Source: Propionibacteriaceae bacterium (GTDB lineage Bacteria > Actinomycetota > Actinomycetes > Propionibacteriales > Propionibacteriaceae). From it: a stretch of DNA of 64,000 nucleotides. The stretch is from positions 62,001 through 126,000 of the forward strand of contig WQZD01000005.1 in NCBI GenBank assembly GCA_009780915.1, read 5' to 3'. Position 1 is the first letter of the stretch; each line of letters begins with the position of its first letter. A program made the position numbers and the translations under genes. Shown piece by piece: positions 45,986 through 55,132 of the stretch. Under the pieces are notes generated by a model, which was not told the origin of the DNA, did no database searches, and saw only the letters and a program-made list of their open reading frames with translations.

Positions 45986-46420
45986 TCACTGTTGGACCAA
46001 GGTGGCGGCTGTGATCAGCCCGATGACCACGACGAGGATGATCACCACGACGCTCACGATGAGCAGGATGGTGCCGATGATGCCGAGGATGCGACCGGCC
46101 GTCAACGGGCCCGTCCGAGTGTACGTCCCCGCTTCGCACTCCTTGATGGCCTTGTTGCCCATGAACCACGCCACCGGACCCAGGACCCCGGCCACCACGA
46201 GACCCAGGATCCCCAGGATCAGGACCGTTGTCGCCTGAGGGTGCTCAGGGCGGGCCATCATGGGCTGTGGGTACGACATGTTCGGGTACGACATGGGCGG
46301 GTACGGCTGGCCCGCGACGGGCACGGGCTGCGTCCCGTATCCGGGCTGCGCCCCGTACGTGGGCTCCGGCTGGGACCCGTTCGGATCCGTCGGCTGATAC
46401 GGCTGATAGGCATTACTCAT
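45986..46420 (-). CDS. DUF4190-domain membrane protein
   Basis: 144 aa. A Pro/Tyr/Gln-rich cytoplasmic head (repeated QPxYP, MSYP) is followed by two hydrophobic segments with the conserved linker GPVAWFMGNKAIKECEAGTY, the DUF4190 pattern. Function of the family is unknown. AGGAAGG stands before the ATG. Confidence 0.8.
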   Translation of the reverse strand: MSNAYQPYQPTDPNGSQPEPTYGAQPGYGTQPVPVAGQPYPPMSYPNMSYPQPMMARPEHPQATTVLILGILGLVVAGVLGPVAWFMGNKAIKECEAGTYTRTGPLTAGRILGIIGTILLIVSVVVIILVVVIGLITAATLVQQ

Positions 46421-46511
46421 GCTGATTCCCTTCCTGTTTCATGGTAGCGGATCGGGACGACACGAGCGTGCACCCACGTCCAGTCCGCCCCGACCGCCAC
46501 CGGGGGGGAGC

Positions 46512-49013
46512 TCAGTGGATGCCGAGCTCCTCGAATGCGGAGTCGGGGATGGTGGCCTTCGGGGTGCCCGCGAAGGTGAACGGCGATTCCGCACCATCCT
46601 CGGCGACGTCGACCAGGACGAGTTGCCCCGACTGGAGCTCCCCGAAGAGGATCTTCTCCGCCAACGGGTCCTCGATGTCGCGCTGGAGGGCGCGGCGCAA
46701 GGGACGGGCGCCGAGTGTGGGGTCGTACCCACGCTCCGCGATACGCCTCTTGGCGGCCTGGGTCAGCTCGATGCCCATGTCGCGGTCGGCCAGTCGGGAT
46801 TCGATCTGCGCGACCAACAGGTCCACGATCTTCTCGATCTCCTCGTGGCTGAGCTGGTGGAAGACGACGATCTCATCCACACGGTTCAAGAACTCGGGGC
46901 GGAAATGCTGCTTGAGCTCATCGGTGACCTTGGCCTTCATCGTCTCGTACGACGCGGCGCCGTCCCCGGCCTGCGAGAAGCCCAGTCCGACCGCCTTGGA
47001 GATGTCACGGGTGCCCAGGTTGGTGGTCATGACGATGACGGTGTTCTTGAAGTCGACCACGCGGCCCTGGGCGTCGGTGAGACGGCCTTCGTCGAGGATC
47101 TGCAGCAAGGAGTTGAAGATGTCCGGATGCGCTTTCTCGACCTCGTCGAAGAGCACCACGGAGAACGGGCGCCGACGTACCTTCTCGGTGAGCTGCCCGC
47201 CCTCTTCGTACCCGACATAGCCGGGAGGCGAGCCGAACAGGCGCGAGGCGGTGTGCTTCTCGGAGTACTCGGACATATCCAGGGTGATCAGGGCGTCCTC
47301 GTCGCCGAACAGGAACTCGGTGAGCGCCTTGGTCAGCTCGGTCTTGCCCACGCCGGAAGGCCCGGCGAAGATGAAGGAGCCCGAGGGACGCTTGGGGTCC
47401 TTGAGCCCGGCGCGGGTACGGCGGATGGAGCGAGCCAGCGCGTGGACCGCGTCGTTCTGGCCGATGATCCGCTTGCCGATCTCGGCTTCCATCTGCAGCA
47501 GACGGGTGCTCTCCTCCTCGGTCAGCTTGAACACGGGAATCCCGGTGGACGAGCTGAGGACCTCGGCGATCTGCTCCTCGTCGACGACGGAGGGCACGGC
47601 TTCGCCGGACGCCTTCCAGTCGGCCTCCAGGCGCTCCCGCTCGTGCAGCAAGGTGACTTCCTGGCTGCGCATGTTCGCCGCGATCTCATAGTCCATGGAC
47701 TCGGCGGCCGACTCGCGCTCACGACGGATCTGTGCGATCTTCTCGTCGATCTCGCGCAAGTTCATCGGGGCCGTCATCAGCTTGATGCGCAACCGGGCGC
47801 CCGCCTCGTCGATCAGGTCGATGGCCTTGTCAGGCAGGAAACGGTCGGCCACGTACCGGTCGGCCAGCTGGGCGGCGGCGGTCAGCGCCGCGTCGGTGAT
47901 CGTGACCCGGTGATGGGTCTCGTACCTGTCCCGCAGCCCCTTGAGGATGTCGATCGTCAGCGCGATGGAGGGCTCGTCCACCTGGATCGGCTGGAAGCGG
48001 CGCTCCAGAGCGGCGTCCTTCTCGATGTACTTGCGGTACTCGTCCAGGGTGGTCGCGCCGATGGTCTGCAACTCCCCGCGAGCCAGCATGGGCTTGAGGA
48101 TCGAGGACGCGTCGATGGCACCTTCGGCCGCTCCCGCGCCCACCAGCGTGTGGATCTCGTCGATGAAGATCATGATGTCGCCGCGTTGTTTGATCTCGGC
48201 CAACACCTTCTTCAGTCGCTCCTCGAAGTCGCCGCGATACCGCGACCCGGCGACCAAGGATCCCATGTCCAGGGTGTAAATCTGCTTGTTGCGCAAGGTT
48301 TCGGGGACGTCGCCGCGGATGATGGCCTCGGCCAGGCCCTCGACGACGGCGGTCTTGCCGACACCCGGCTCGCCGACCAACACAGGGTTGTTCTTGGTAC
48401 GCCGGGACAGGACGGTCATGACCCGCTCGATCTCTTTGAGGCGTCCCACGACCGGATCCAGCTTGCCCTCGCGGGCGGCCTGGGTGAGGTTGCGGCCGAA
48501 CTGGTCGAGGATCTTCGATCCCGTGGTGTTGGCCGACCTTTCGGGGGCGCCGGCCATCGCCGCCTGCTTCGTCTGTTGGAAACCGCTCAAGAGCGACAGC
48601 ACGGTTTCGCGCACCTGGCCCAGATCCGCCCCCATCTTGATCAGGACCTGCGATGCCACGCCTTCACCTTCCCGCAGCAAGCCGAGCAAGATATGTTCCG
48701 TTCCGATGTACGGGTGGTTGAGCTGCAACGCCTCGCGCAGGGACAGCTCCAGCACCCTCTTGGCGCGAGCTGTGAACGGGATGTGGCCGGCTGGCGCCTG
48801 GGGCCCCTTGCCGATGATCTCCTCCACCTCGACGCGCGCCTTCTCCAGCGTGATCCCGAGTTGGCCGAGCGCCTTGGCGGCCACTCCTTCACCCTCGTGG
48901 ATCAGGCCCAGCAGAATATGCTCCGTGCCGACGTAGTTGTGGTTCATCGCCCTGGCCTCGTCCTGTGCCAAAATGACGACCCTACGTGCGCGGTCTGTGA
49001 ATCTCTCGAACAT
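46512..49013 (-). CDS. clpC: ATP-dependent protease ATPase subunit ClpC
   Basis: Hexameric AAA+ unfoldase feeding ClpP. 833 aa: double Clp-N repeats ([17 protein letters not shown]; second repeat ~80-145), D1 Walker A GEPGVGKT (~208), a UVR/M-domain coiled coil (~410-470), D2 Walker A GPSGVGKT (~550) and the ClpP-contact region before the C-terminus. AGGAG lies 5 bases before the ATG. A GGCGGGG palindrome lies in the leader (~49029-49045). ClpP is not in the window. Confidence 0.96.
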   Translation of the reverse strand: MFERFTDRARRVVILAQDEARAMNHNYVGTEHILLGLIHEGEGVAAKALGQLGITLEKARVEVEEIIGKGPQAPAGHIPFTARAKRVLELSLREALQLNHPYIGTEHILLGLLREGEGVASQVLIKMGADLGQVRETVLSLLSGFQQTKQAAMAGAPERSANTTGSKILDQFGRNLTQAAREGKLDPVVGRLKEIERVMTVLSRRTKNNPVLVGEPGVGKTAVVEGLAEAIIRGDVPETLRNKQIYTLDMGSLVAGSRYRGDFEERLKKVLAEIKQRGDIMIFIDEIHTLVGAGAAEGAIDASSILKPMLARGELQTIGATTLDEYRKYIEKDAALERRFQPIQVDEPSIALTIDILKGLRDRYETHHRVTITDAALTAAAQLADRYVADRFLPDKAIDLIDEAGARLRIKLMTAPMNLREIDEKIAQIRRERESAAESMDYEIAANMRSQEVTLLHERERLEADWKASGEAVPSVVDEEQIAEVLSSSTGIPVFKLTEEESTRLLQMEAEIGKRIIGQNDAVHALARSIRRTRAGLKDPKRPSGSFIFAGPSGVGKTELTKALTEFLFGDEDALITLDMSEYSEKHTASRLFGSPPGYVGYEEGGQLTEKVRRRPFSVVLFDEVEKAHPDIFNSLLQILDEGRLTDAQGRVVDFKNTVIVMTTNLGTRDISKAVGLGFSQAGDGAASYETMKAKVTDELKQHFRPEFLNRVDEIVVFHQLSHEEIEKIVDLLVAQIESRLADRDMGIELTQAAKRRIAERGYDPTLGARPLRRALQRDIEDPLAEKILFGELQSGQLVLVDVAEDGAESPFTFAGTPKATIPDSAFEELGIH

Positions 49014-49153
49014 TCCATCTCCTCATCGGCGGGGGATCCCCGCCTCGTGCGGTATACCATTCTACCAATGACAAGTGAGGCTCACGCCTCCTCGCCGCTC
49101 GTGGACGCCGACACCGGGGTCCAGCGCCCCCGACCATCGGGCGGGCGACCACG

Positions 49154-50173
49154 TCATGCGGCGTTCCGTTCGTACAGGGACGACGCTCGTACCACCAGGT
49201 GCGGCGTGAACCTGACATGAGCGGGAGCCTCCCCCGGATGGAGGAGCATGTCCACCGCCGTCCACCCGAGGTCGTGCATGGGTTGGCGCACCGAACTGAG
49301 GGGGACCGTCATCTCCCCGGCGAAGGTGATGTCGTCGTACCCCACCACCGCGACGTCCGTCGGGACCGTGAGCCCGCGGTCGCGCAGGGCCCGCAACGCC
49401 CCCATGGCCACGAAGTCGTTGACGCAGAAGACGGCGGTCACTGGCGCCTGATCCAAGAGCCGGCCCATGCCCTCGCAGCCGGAGTCGGCGTTGAGCACGC
49501 TCACGGTCGTGGACACGAGGACCTCGTCCACGTCGAGCCCACACCCGGCGATCGCACGAGCCGTGCCCTCGGCACGCTCGCGGCAGGGGAGCAACTCCTG
49601 AGGACCGTTGATGAAGCCGATACGCCGATGCCCCTGGTCCAGCAGGTGACGTACGGCCTGTTCCGCCCCGGCCACGTGGTCCACCCCCACCGAGGACGTC
49701 CCCCCGGAGGAGGAATCCATGAGGACCGTGGGGATGTGGAGAGCCTCCAGCATGGCGATCTGGTCGACGGTGTCGCGGAAGGGGGTGATGAGCATGCCGC
49801 GTACGCCTTGCTCGGCGAAGAGCCGTACGAAACGGGCTTCCCTGCTGGGATCCTCGTCGGAGCTGCACACCATCATCAGGCAGTCGTCCTGGGCGAGCCG
49901 GTCCTCGATGCCCCGGGCCAGTTCGGTGTAGAAAGGATTGGACAGGTCGCGCAGGATCACGCCCACCGTCTGGGACTCGCCCACGCGGAGGTGGCGCGCG
50001 GACGCGTCGCGCACGAAGTTCATCTGCGCTATCACGGCCAAGACATGGTCCCGGGTCGCCTGTGAGACGACCTCGGGATGGTTGAGGACGTTGGACACCG
50101 TCCCAGTGGACATCCCACTGCGCTCGGCCACCTCCCGGATGCGCACACGTTTGCCGCTCACACCTGCCCCCAT
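49154..50173 (-). CDS. LacI family transcriptional regulator
   Basis: 339 aa. HTH IREVAERSGMSTGTVSNVLN (~residues 12-31), hinge ARHLRVGESQTVGV, then an effector domain (TVLMDSSSGGTSSVGVDHVAG, GFINGPQELL). No carbohydrate gene adjoins, so its target lies elsewhere. ATG 50173 is used, though AGAGGA abuts it; ATG 50182 is possible. It lies between clpC and pyrE on the same strand. Confidence 0.88.
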   Translation of the reverse strand: MGAGVSGKRVRIREVAERSGMSTGTVSNVLNHPEVVSQATRDHVLAVIAQMNFVRDASARHLRVGESQTVGVILRDLSNPFYTELARGIEDRLAQDDCLMMVCSSDEDPSREARFVRLFAEQGVRGMLITPFRDTVDQIAMLEALHIPTVLMDSSSGGTSSVGVDHVAGAEQAVRHLLDQGHRRIGFINGPQELLPCRERAEGTARAIAGCGLDVDEVLVSTTVSVLNADSGCEGMGRLLDQAPVTAVFCVNDFVAMGALRALRDRGLTVPTDVAVVGYDDITFAGEMTVPLSSVRQPMHDLGWTAVDMLLHPGEAPAHVRFTPHLVVRASSLYERNAA

Positions 50174-50211
50174 TCCTCTCATCGTCGCCCGCCCCGCCGG
50201 CCGATCACCTG

Positions 50212-50751
50212 TCACAGGCCCAGATCCCTCAGACCCACGGCGTAACGATACGGCAACCCCAGTTCTTCGATCTTCTCTTTCGCGCCGGTCGCGCGGTCGA
50301 CCACCACGGCGACGCCCACGGGGACGCCCCCGGCGCGGCGCACGGCCTCGACGGCTTGGATGACCGACCCGCCGGTCGTCGAGGTGTCCTCGACGACGAG
50401 GACCGGCCTGCCCTGGATGTCGGGCCCCTCGATCTGTCGCTGCATCCCGTGGGCTTTGGCCTCTTTGCGGACCACGAAAGCGTCCAGGCGGTCGCCCCGG
50501 GCCGCCGCGCAATGCAGCATCGCCGTCGCCACGGGATCGGCCCCCAAGGTCAGCCCTCCGACGCACTCGTAGTCCCAGTCGCTCGTTAGATCGCGCATCA
50601 CCCGTCCGACGAGGGGCGAGGCCTGACCGTCCAGGGTCACCCGCCGCATGTCGACGTAGTACTCCGCCTCGCGTCCCGACGCGAGCGTCACCTTGCCCCA
50701 GACGACGCCCTGGGTGACGATAGTTTGAATGAGCTCTTCCCGATCGGACAT
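50212..50751 (-). CDS. pyrE: Orotate phosphoribosyltransferase
   Basis: Makes OMP from orotate and PRPP in pyrimidine synthesis. 179 aa; the PRPP loop VLVVEDTSTTGGS, YYVDMRRVTLDG and FVVRKEAKAHG identify PyrE. TACACT (50758-50763 reversed) ends 6 bases before the ATG, so the mRNA is probably leaderless. No other pyr genes are adjacent. Confidence 0.93.
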   Translation of the reverse strand: MSDREELIQTIVTQGVVWGKVTLASGREAEYYVDMRRVTLDGQASPLVGRVMRDLTSDWDYECVGGLTLGADPVATAMLHCAAARGDRLDAFVVRKEAKAHGMQRQIEGPDIQGRPVLVVEDTSTTGGSVIQAVEAVRRAGGVPVGVAVVVDRATGAKEKIEELGLPYRYAVGLRDLGL

Positions 50752-50794
50752 AGTTACAGTGTAGCCGGGCGCTGTGCGGCCGGGCGCTGGGGCT

Positions 50795-51415
50795 TCACCC
50801 CTGGGTCGCGGTGAGCTCGCCGACCACGACCAGGCGGTCGGGGGACGGCAGGAGGCTGGCCGCCGTGGTCAGGGTGATCATGGCCTTGGTGGGGACGCGG
50901 CCGACACCCCCGGGCACAGCCGCCAGGACGTCTGTCTCGCGCGCCGACACGACAGTGGGGCCGGTGACGACAGTGTAGGTGTACGTGGTCGCGCCGTGGG
51001 TCACCTCGATCTGGTCCCCGACCCGCATGGCGCCCAACTCGGCGAAGGGCTGCCCCCATCCGAGACGATGCCCGGCCAGGGCGAAGTTCCCGACCTGTCC
51101 AGGGGACGCGGTCGACGCGTACCATCCCACGCCGTGGCGCAGATCGCTCAGGCTCGTGCCCGTGACGACCGGCACCTTCTCCCCTCCCAGTCGTTCGACC
51201 GAGATCCAGGTGGCGTCGCTCGACGAGACCTCGTCCGCGTACCGGGACGCGGCCACGGCGTTGGAGACCAGCAAGGCGCCGACGACCCCGCCGACGAGGA
51301 GGATGACGACGATCACCATGACCAGCCACCCCCACGCCTTGCGCGGACGCCTGGGCGTCGCCTTACGCGGGGCGACAGGGATCGGTGAACTCGTCATGCG
51401 TCCATTCTCGCGCAT
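50795..51415 (-). CDS. Sortase-family protein lacking the catalytic cysteine
   Basis: About 206 aa: a cytoplasmic basic N-terminus, one membrane helix (WGWLVMVIVVILLVGGVVGALL) and an extracellular domain of the class E-like sortase fold. The catalytic His is in FALAGHRLGWG (~114) and the Arg in PDRLVVVGEL (~193), but the TLxTC box reads TLTTAA, so the nucleophilic Cys (~183) is Ala. It should be unable to transpeptidate. There is no frameshift, and the frame is otherwise intact. ATG 51415 has AGGGG 8 bases upstream; ATG 51397 is the alternative. Confidence 0.8.
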   Translation of the reverse strand: MRENGRMTSSPIPVAPRKATPRRPRKAWGWLVMVIVVILLVGGVVGALLVSNAVAASRYADEVSSSDATWISVERLGGEKVPVVTGTSLSDLRHGVGWYASTASPGQVGNFALAGHRLGWGQPFAELGAMRVGDQIEVTHGATTYTYTVVTGPTVVSARETDVLAAVPGGVGRVPTKAMITLTTAASLLPSPDRLVVVGELTATQG

Positions 51416-51445
51416 CGGCGCGCCCCTGGCCGACTCGTCCCGAAG

Positions 51446-52267
51446 TCACCGGAACACAGTGGGGCCGCCGGGGGGAGGCGGGGAGCCTCGCGTGTCGGCG
51501 TCGGTGAAGGGCTGGGCCGGCCCGACCCAGCGGTCGAGTTCCGTCCCGTGGAGGAGGCGGTACGGGAAGGGGGCGCCGGCGCCGGCGCGCTCCAGAAGGT
51601 ACGGGTCCACCCTCGGGCCCGTGGCGATGACGAAGTTGCCGAAGCGGCGTCCCTTCCACGTCGAGGGCTCCGCACCGATCACGACGGGACCGAAGGAGGC
51701 GGATATGGCGGCGATCAGGCGACGGGCGTAGTCGAAGGGGGCGTGCCCGGTGAAGTTCATCACCATGACACCGCTGGGGCGCACCACGCGACGCACCTCG
51801 GCGAACCACTCCCGGGTGGCCAGGTCGGCGGGCACTTGGGCGTTGGCGAACGCGTCCACGATCACGAGGTCGGCGTAGTCGTCCGCCAGGTCGAGGATGC
51901 CCGCGCGCCCGTCCACGGGTCGTACTTTGATCCCGGAACAGGGCGGCAACGGGATGGTGTCGCGCACCGCCTGCGTGAGGCTCGTGTCGGGCTCCAAGAC
52001 GATCTGCCCGGAGGTGGGACGGGTGTGAGCGATGTACCGTGGCAGCGTCATCCCCGCGCCGCCGACGTGGACCGCCGTGATCCGCTCACCGGGCTCGAAG
52101 CAGGTGTCGACCACGTGGACGATGCGTTGGACGTAATCGAACTCCAGGTACATCGGGTCCTCGACGTCGACGTACGAGTAGTCGGTCCCATCGATGCGCA
52201 CGATCCATCCGCCTGGCCTGGTCCGATCCGGCACTAAGCGAGGGTCGCGGGGCTGCCTGCGATGCAT
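51446..52267 (-). CDS. Spermidine synthase-like (polyamine aminopropyltransferase-fold) protein
   Basis: 273-residue Rossmann-fold methyltransferase relative. DPMYLEFDYVQRIVHVVD, glycine loop AVHVGGAGMTLPRYIA and DLVIVDAF match spermidine-synthase-like proteins of actinobacteria, many of which are not proven aminopropyltransferases. TACAAT (52274-52279 reversed) ends 6 bases before the ATG, so it is probably leaderless and divergent from lysS, also leaderless. Confidence 0.8.
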   Translation of the reverse strand: MHRRQPRDPRLVPDRTRPGGWIVRIDGTDYSYVDVEDPMYLEFDYVQRIVHVVDTCFEPGERITAVHVGGAGMTLPRYIAHTRPTSGQIVLEPDTSLTQAVRDTIPLPPCSGIKVRPVDGRAGILDLADDYADLVIVDAFANAQVPADLATREWFAEVRRVVRPSGVMVMNFTGHAPFDYARRLIAAISASFGPVVIGAEPSTWKGRRFGNFVIATGPRVDPYLLERAGAGAPFPYRLLHGTELDRWVGPAQPFTDADTRGSPPPPGGPTVFR

Positions 52268-52317
52268 GACGCGATTGTACGCCCGCGTGCCCGGAGGTGG
52301 CGGGGTATTCTTGTCTG

Positions 52318-53841
52318 GTGAACGAATCCCTTGACATCGACGTGTTCGAGCCCAATGACCTGAACGAGCAGATGCGTGTGCGCATGGACAAGCGCGCCCG
52401 CCTGCTGGACCAAGGGACGGCGCCCTATCCCGTCAGCGTGCCCCGTACGATGTCCTTAGTCGACGTCAGGTCCCGATGGGGGCACCTCGAAGCCGGGGAG
52501 GAGACGGACGAGGTCGTCGGCGTCGCCGGTCGTGTCATCTTCCTGCGCAACACAGGCAAACTTTGTTTCGCCACCCTCCAGGGGGGCTTCACCGCCCATA
52601 CGGCGGGCGAACGGCTGCAGGTCATGCTCTCCCTGGGCGAGGTCGGCGAGGACCGCCTGGACGCCTGGAAGTCCGACGTGGACCTAGGAGACTTCATCGA
52701 GGTCACGGGGCGAGTGATCGCCTCCAAGCGCGGGGAGCTGTCCGTGTTGGCCGGCTCCTGGCAGATGGCGTCCAAGGCCCTGCGTCCCCTGCCCGTGCTG
52801 CATAAGGACTTGTCAGAGGAGACACGGGTGCGTCAACGGTACGCCGACCTGGTGGTACGCCCCCAGGCGCGCGACATGGTCCGCACCCGGTCGACGGTGA
52901 TGAAGTCCATCCGTCGCACCCTCGACGAGCAGGGTTTCCTGGAGATCGAGACCCCCGTCCTCCAGCTCATCCATGGCGGCGCGGCGGCCCGCCCCTTCCA
53001 TACCCATCTGAACGCCTTCGACATCAACATGACGTTGCGCATCGCCCTGGAGCTCTACCTGAAGCGCGCCATGGTCGGTGGCGCCGACCGGGTGTACGAG
53101 ATCGGGCGCATCTTCCGCAACGAGGGCATCGACTCCTCGCACTCGGCCGAGTTCTCCATGCTGGAGTTCTACGCCGCGTGGCAGGACCAATTCACCGTCG
53201 CCGAGATCACGCGGGAGATCATCCAGCGGGCCGCCGACGACGCGCTGGGGCGACGGGTCATCACCCTGCACGGTACGGAGATCGACCTGGACGGACAGTG
53301 GAGATGGGCGAAATTCTTCGACCTGCTCTCCGAGGTGATCGGCGAGGAGGTGAGCATCGACACGCCGCTGGAGCGGTTGCGCGCGTACGCCGACAAGCGC
53401 GGGGTCACGTACGACCCCAAGCTCGACCAGGGCAAGATGGCCATGGAACTGTTCGGCGAGTTGGTCGAGCACGACCTGATGCAGCCCGTGTTCGTGTACG
53501 ACTTCCCCGCCATCGCCCAACCCCTGGCCCGCCTGCATCGCGACGACCCGCGCCTGGTCGAGGCATGGGACCTCATCATCGGCGGCGTCGAGCGCGGCAC
53601 GGGGTTCTCCGAACTGATCGATCCCGTGATCCAGCGCGAGCGCCTCACCGAGCAGTCCCTACGCGCCGCCGGGGGCGACCCGGAGGCCATGCGCCTGGAC
53701 GACGACTTCCTGCGCGCCCTGGAGTACGGGGCCCCGCCCATGGGCGGCGTCGGAGTGGGCATCGACAGGCTGATGATGCTCTTCACCGACACCGGCATCC
53801 GCGAGACCATCCTGTTCCCCCTGCTGCGCCCGAGCTCCTGA
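52318..53841 (+). CDS. lysS: Lysine--tRNA ligase, class II
   Basis: 507 aa. The N-terminal OB-fold anticodon domain (GRVIFLRNTGKLCFATLQ) is followed by the catalytic core with motif 2 (EIGRIFRNEGIDSSHSAEF) and motif 3 (GVGVGIDRLMML). GTG 52318 is chosen because TATTCT (52306-52311) ends 6 bases before it (leaderless); GTG 52297 is upstream in frame but has no room for a promoter or ribosome site. Confidence 0.95.
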   Translation: MNESLDIDVFEPNDLNEQMRVRMDKRARLLDQGTAPYPVSVPRTMSLVDVRSRWGHLEAGEETDEVVGVAGRVIFLRNTGKLCFATLQGGFTAHTAGERLQVMLSLGEVGEDRLDAWKSDVDLGDFIEVTGRVIASKRGELSVLAGSWQMASKALRPLPVLHKDLSEETRVRQRYADLVVRPQARDMVRTRSTVMKSIRRTLDEQGFLEIETPVLQLIHGGAAARPFHTHLNAFDINMTLRIALELYLKRAMVGGADRVYEIGRIFRNEGIDSSHSAEFSMLEFYAAWQDQFTVAEITREIIQRAADDALGRRVITLHGTEIDLDGQWRWAKFFDLLSEVIGEEVSIDTPLERLRAYADKRGVTYDPKLDQGKMAMELFGELVEHDLMQPVFVYDFPAIAQPLARLHRDDPRLVEAWDLIIGGVERGTGFSELIDPVIQRERLTEQSLRAAGGDPEAMRLDDDFLRALEYGAPPMGGVGVGIDRLMMLFTDTGIRETILFPLLRPSS

Positions 53842-53850
53842 GTTCGGGCG
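53827..53850 (+). terminator. lysS terminator hairpin
   Basis: CGCCCGA / TCGGGCG stem with a 10-base loop spanning the lysS stop codon. Confidence 0.55.
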
Positions 53851-53879
53851 GCATACGCTAGCATCGTTCACTCGCGTGG

Positions 53880-53949
53880 TCGAGTGACATGTTTTTGCGG
53901 CGATTCTCGCGTGATCACGCCTGCATGGGCTCAAAAGGGTGTCACTCGA
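53880..53949. repeat. 10-bp inverted repeat around 50 bases
   Basis: TCGAGTGACA (53880-53889) and TGTCACTCGA (53940-53949) are perfect complements, upstream of the TAGACT box at 53983 that likely serves the next gene. Possible operator pair. Confidence 0.35.
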
Positions 53950-54014
53950 TGGAGATCGGAGCTCTCGGTCGACGATGAGACCTAGACTGGTCGCATCGGC
54001 GAAGCGAGGTTCCC

Positions 54015-54995
54015 ATGGCACGGTCAGCACCTCAGACCGTCATCCTGACGGTCGATGGGACTGGCACGCGTGCGGGCACACCGAGCAGGTCCGGCGCTGG
54101 CCATGAGCCCCATCCACGTTGGTCCGGCGCGGCCCTTGTCACCCTTGTCGCACTCGTGATCATGGGGATCACCACTGTCAGCCCTCCGGCGGGCAGCTCG
54201 CACGAGCGACCCTCGTACCTGGAACTCGTGGCTCAGGCGTACTACACCTGCATGACGGATGCCGGGCTGCCCATGACGATCCGTCCCGACTACCAAGGGA
54301 AGCCCACGATTGTCGACTTCGTCCTGACGGGCTCATACGCTTGGCGAGACCCCTACGGAGGCGGAGGCAGTGGGATCATGCCAGGCGACGAGGGCAACCC
54401 CGCTCTCACGACGGCGATCAACGATCTGATGGACTTCACGTCCACACGAGTGGGCCTGATCATCGGCGGCGAGGATCGCACGAGCGACTACGCCGCCTGC
54501 CTGAAGAAGACCTCGTACTCCGAACAAGCCACCGTCGACCCGGTCCTGACCACCCCGAACCCGGAATGGCTGGCACGCATGGAGCAATCCACGAGACGTT
54601 GGGCCGCTTGCGCCGAGGACCACGGGTGGCCACAGGTGCGTCTCCAGCGCACCTTCTCGCCTCCCTACACCACCTACACCGCCGCCATCGTCCCCTACAC
54701 CATCACCCCGGATCAGGTGCGACAACTGCTCGACCCATGCCCCGTCTTCGACCCCGTGATGGACGAGATGGTGCGAGGCGTCCCCTACTGGCAGGCAGAC
54801 ACCGCCTTGCCCGACGGGTGGCTCCCCGACCCCGTGGTCGACTTCGGCCCCGTCGGGCTGGAAGCCGCGTACGCCCCCGGATGGATGCCTGCGGACCAAC
54901 AAGACATGATCACCACCGCGAATCGAGAGCTGACCCCGGTGCTCTGGGAAGCCCAGCAGGCCTACCAGAACCAGACCGGCGTCATCATGGACTAG
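54015..54995 (+). CDS. Hypothetical membrane-anchored four-cysteine protein, copy 1
   Basis: 326 aa, not recognised. One hydrophobic segment (ALVTLVALVIMGITTV, ~39-54) should anchor a ~270-residue extracytoplasmic domain. That domain has four blocks shared with the next gene: YYTCMTDAG, SDYAACLKK..YSEQ, WAACAEDHGW and LLDPCPVFDP, each with one Cys, and APGWMPA near the end. Two disulfides are plausible. TAGACT (53983-53988) is the likely -10, and GAGG lies before the ATG. Recent duplication with the neighbour is clear. Confidence 0.65.
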   Translation: MARSAPQTVILTVDGTGTRAGTPSRSGAGHEPHPRWSGAALVTLVALVIMGITTVSPPAGSSHERPSYLELVAQAYYTCMTDAGLPMTIRPDYQGKPTIVDFVLTGSYAWRDPYGGGGSGIMPGDEGNPALTTAINDLMDFTSTRVGLIIGGEDRTSDYAACLKKTSYSEQATVDPVLTTPNPEWLARMEQSTRRWAACAEDHGWPQVRLQRTFSPPYTTYTAAIVPYTITPDQVRQLLDPCPVFDPVMDEMVRGVPYWQADTALPDGWLPDPVVDFGPVGLEAAYAPGWMPADQQDMITTANRELTPVLWEAQQAYQNQTGVIMD

Positions 54996-55132
54996 ACGTC
55001 AGTCGCAGCCCCACCACACCGACCCGGCCCGCGACCACCGCGCACACCCCCTGACATCACACACGCCTTTCATGTCTTTGCCAATTCACATGGACGGGTG
55101 GACACTAGTGGAATCGACTCGAACGGACGACG

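Noticed and set aside
46419-49220. 933-codon open frame opposite clpC
   Set aside because: It mirrors a highly conserved ClpC in the antisense frame; high GC makes long antisense frames common here.
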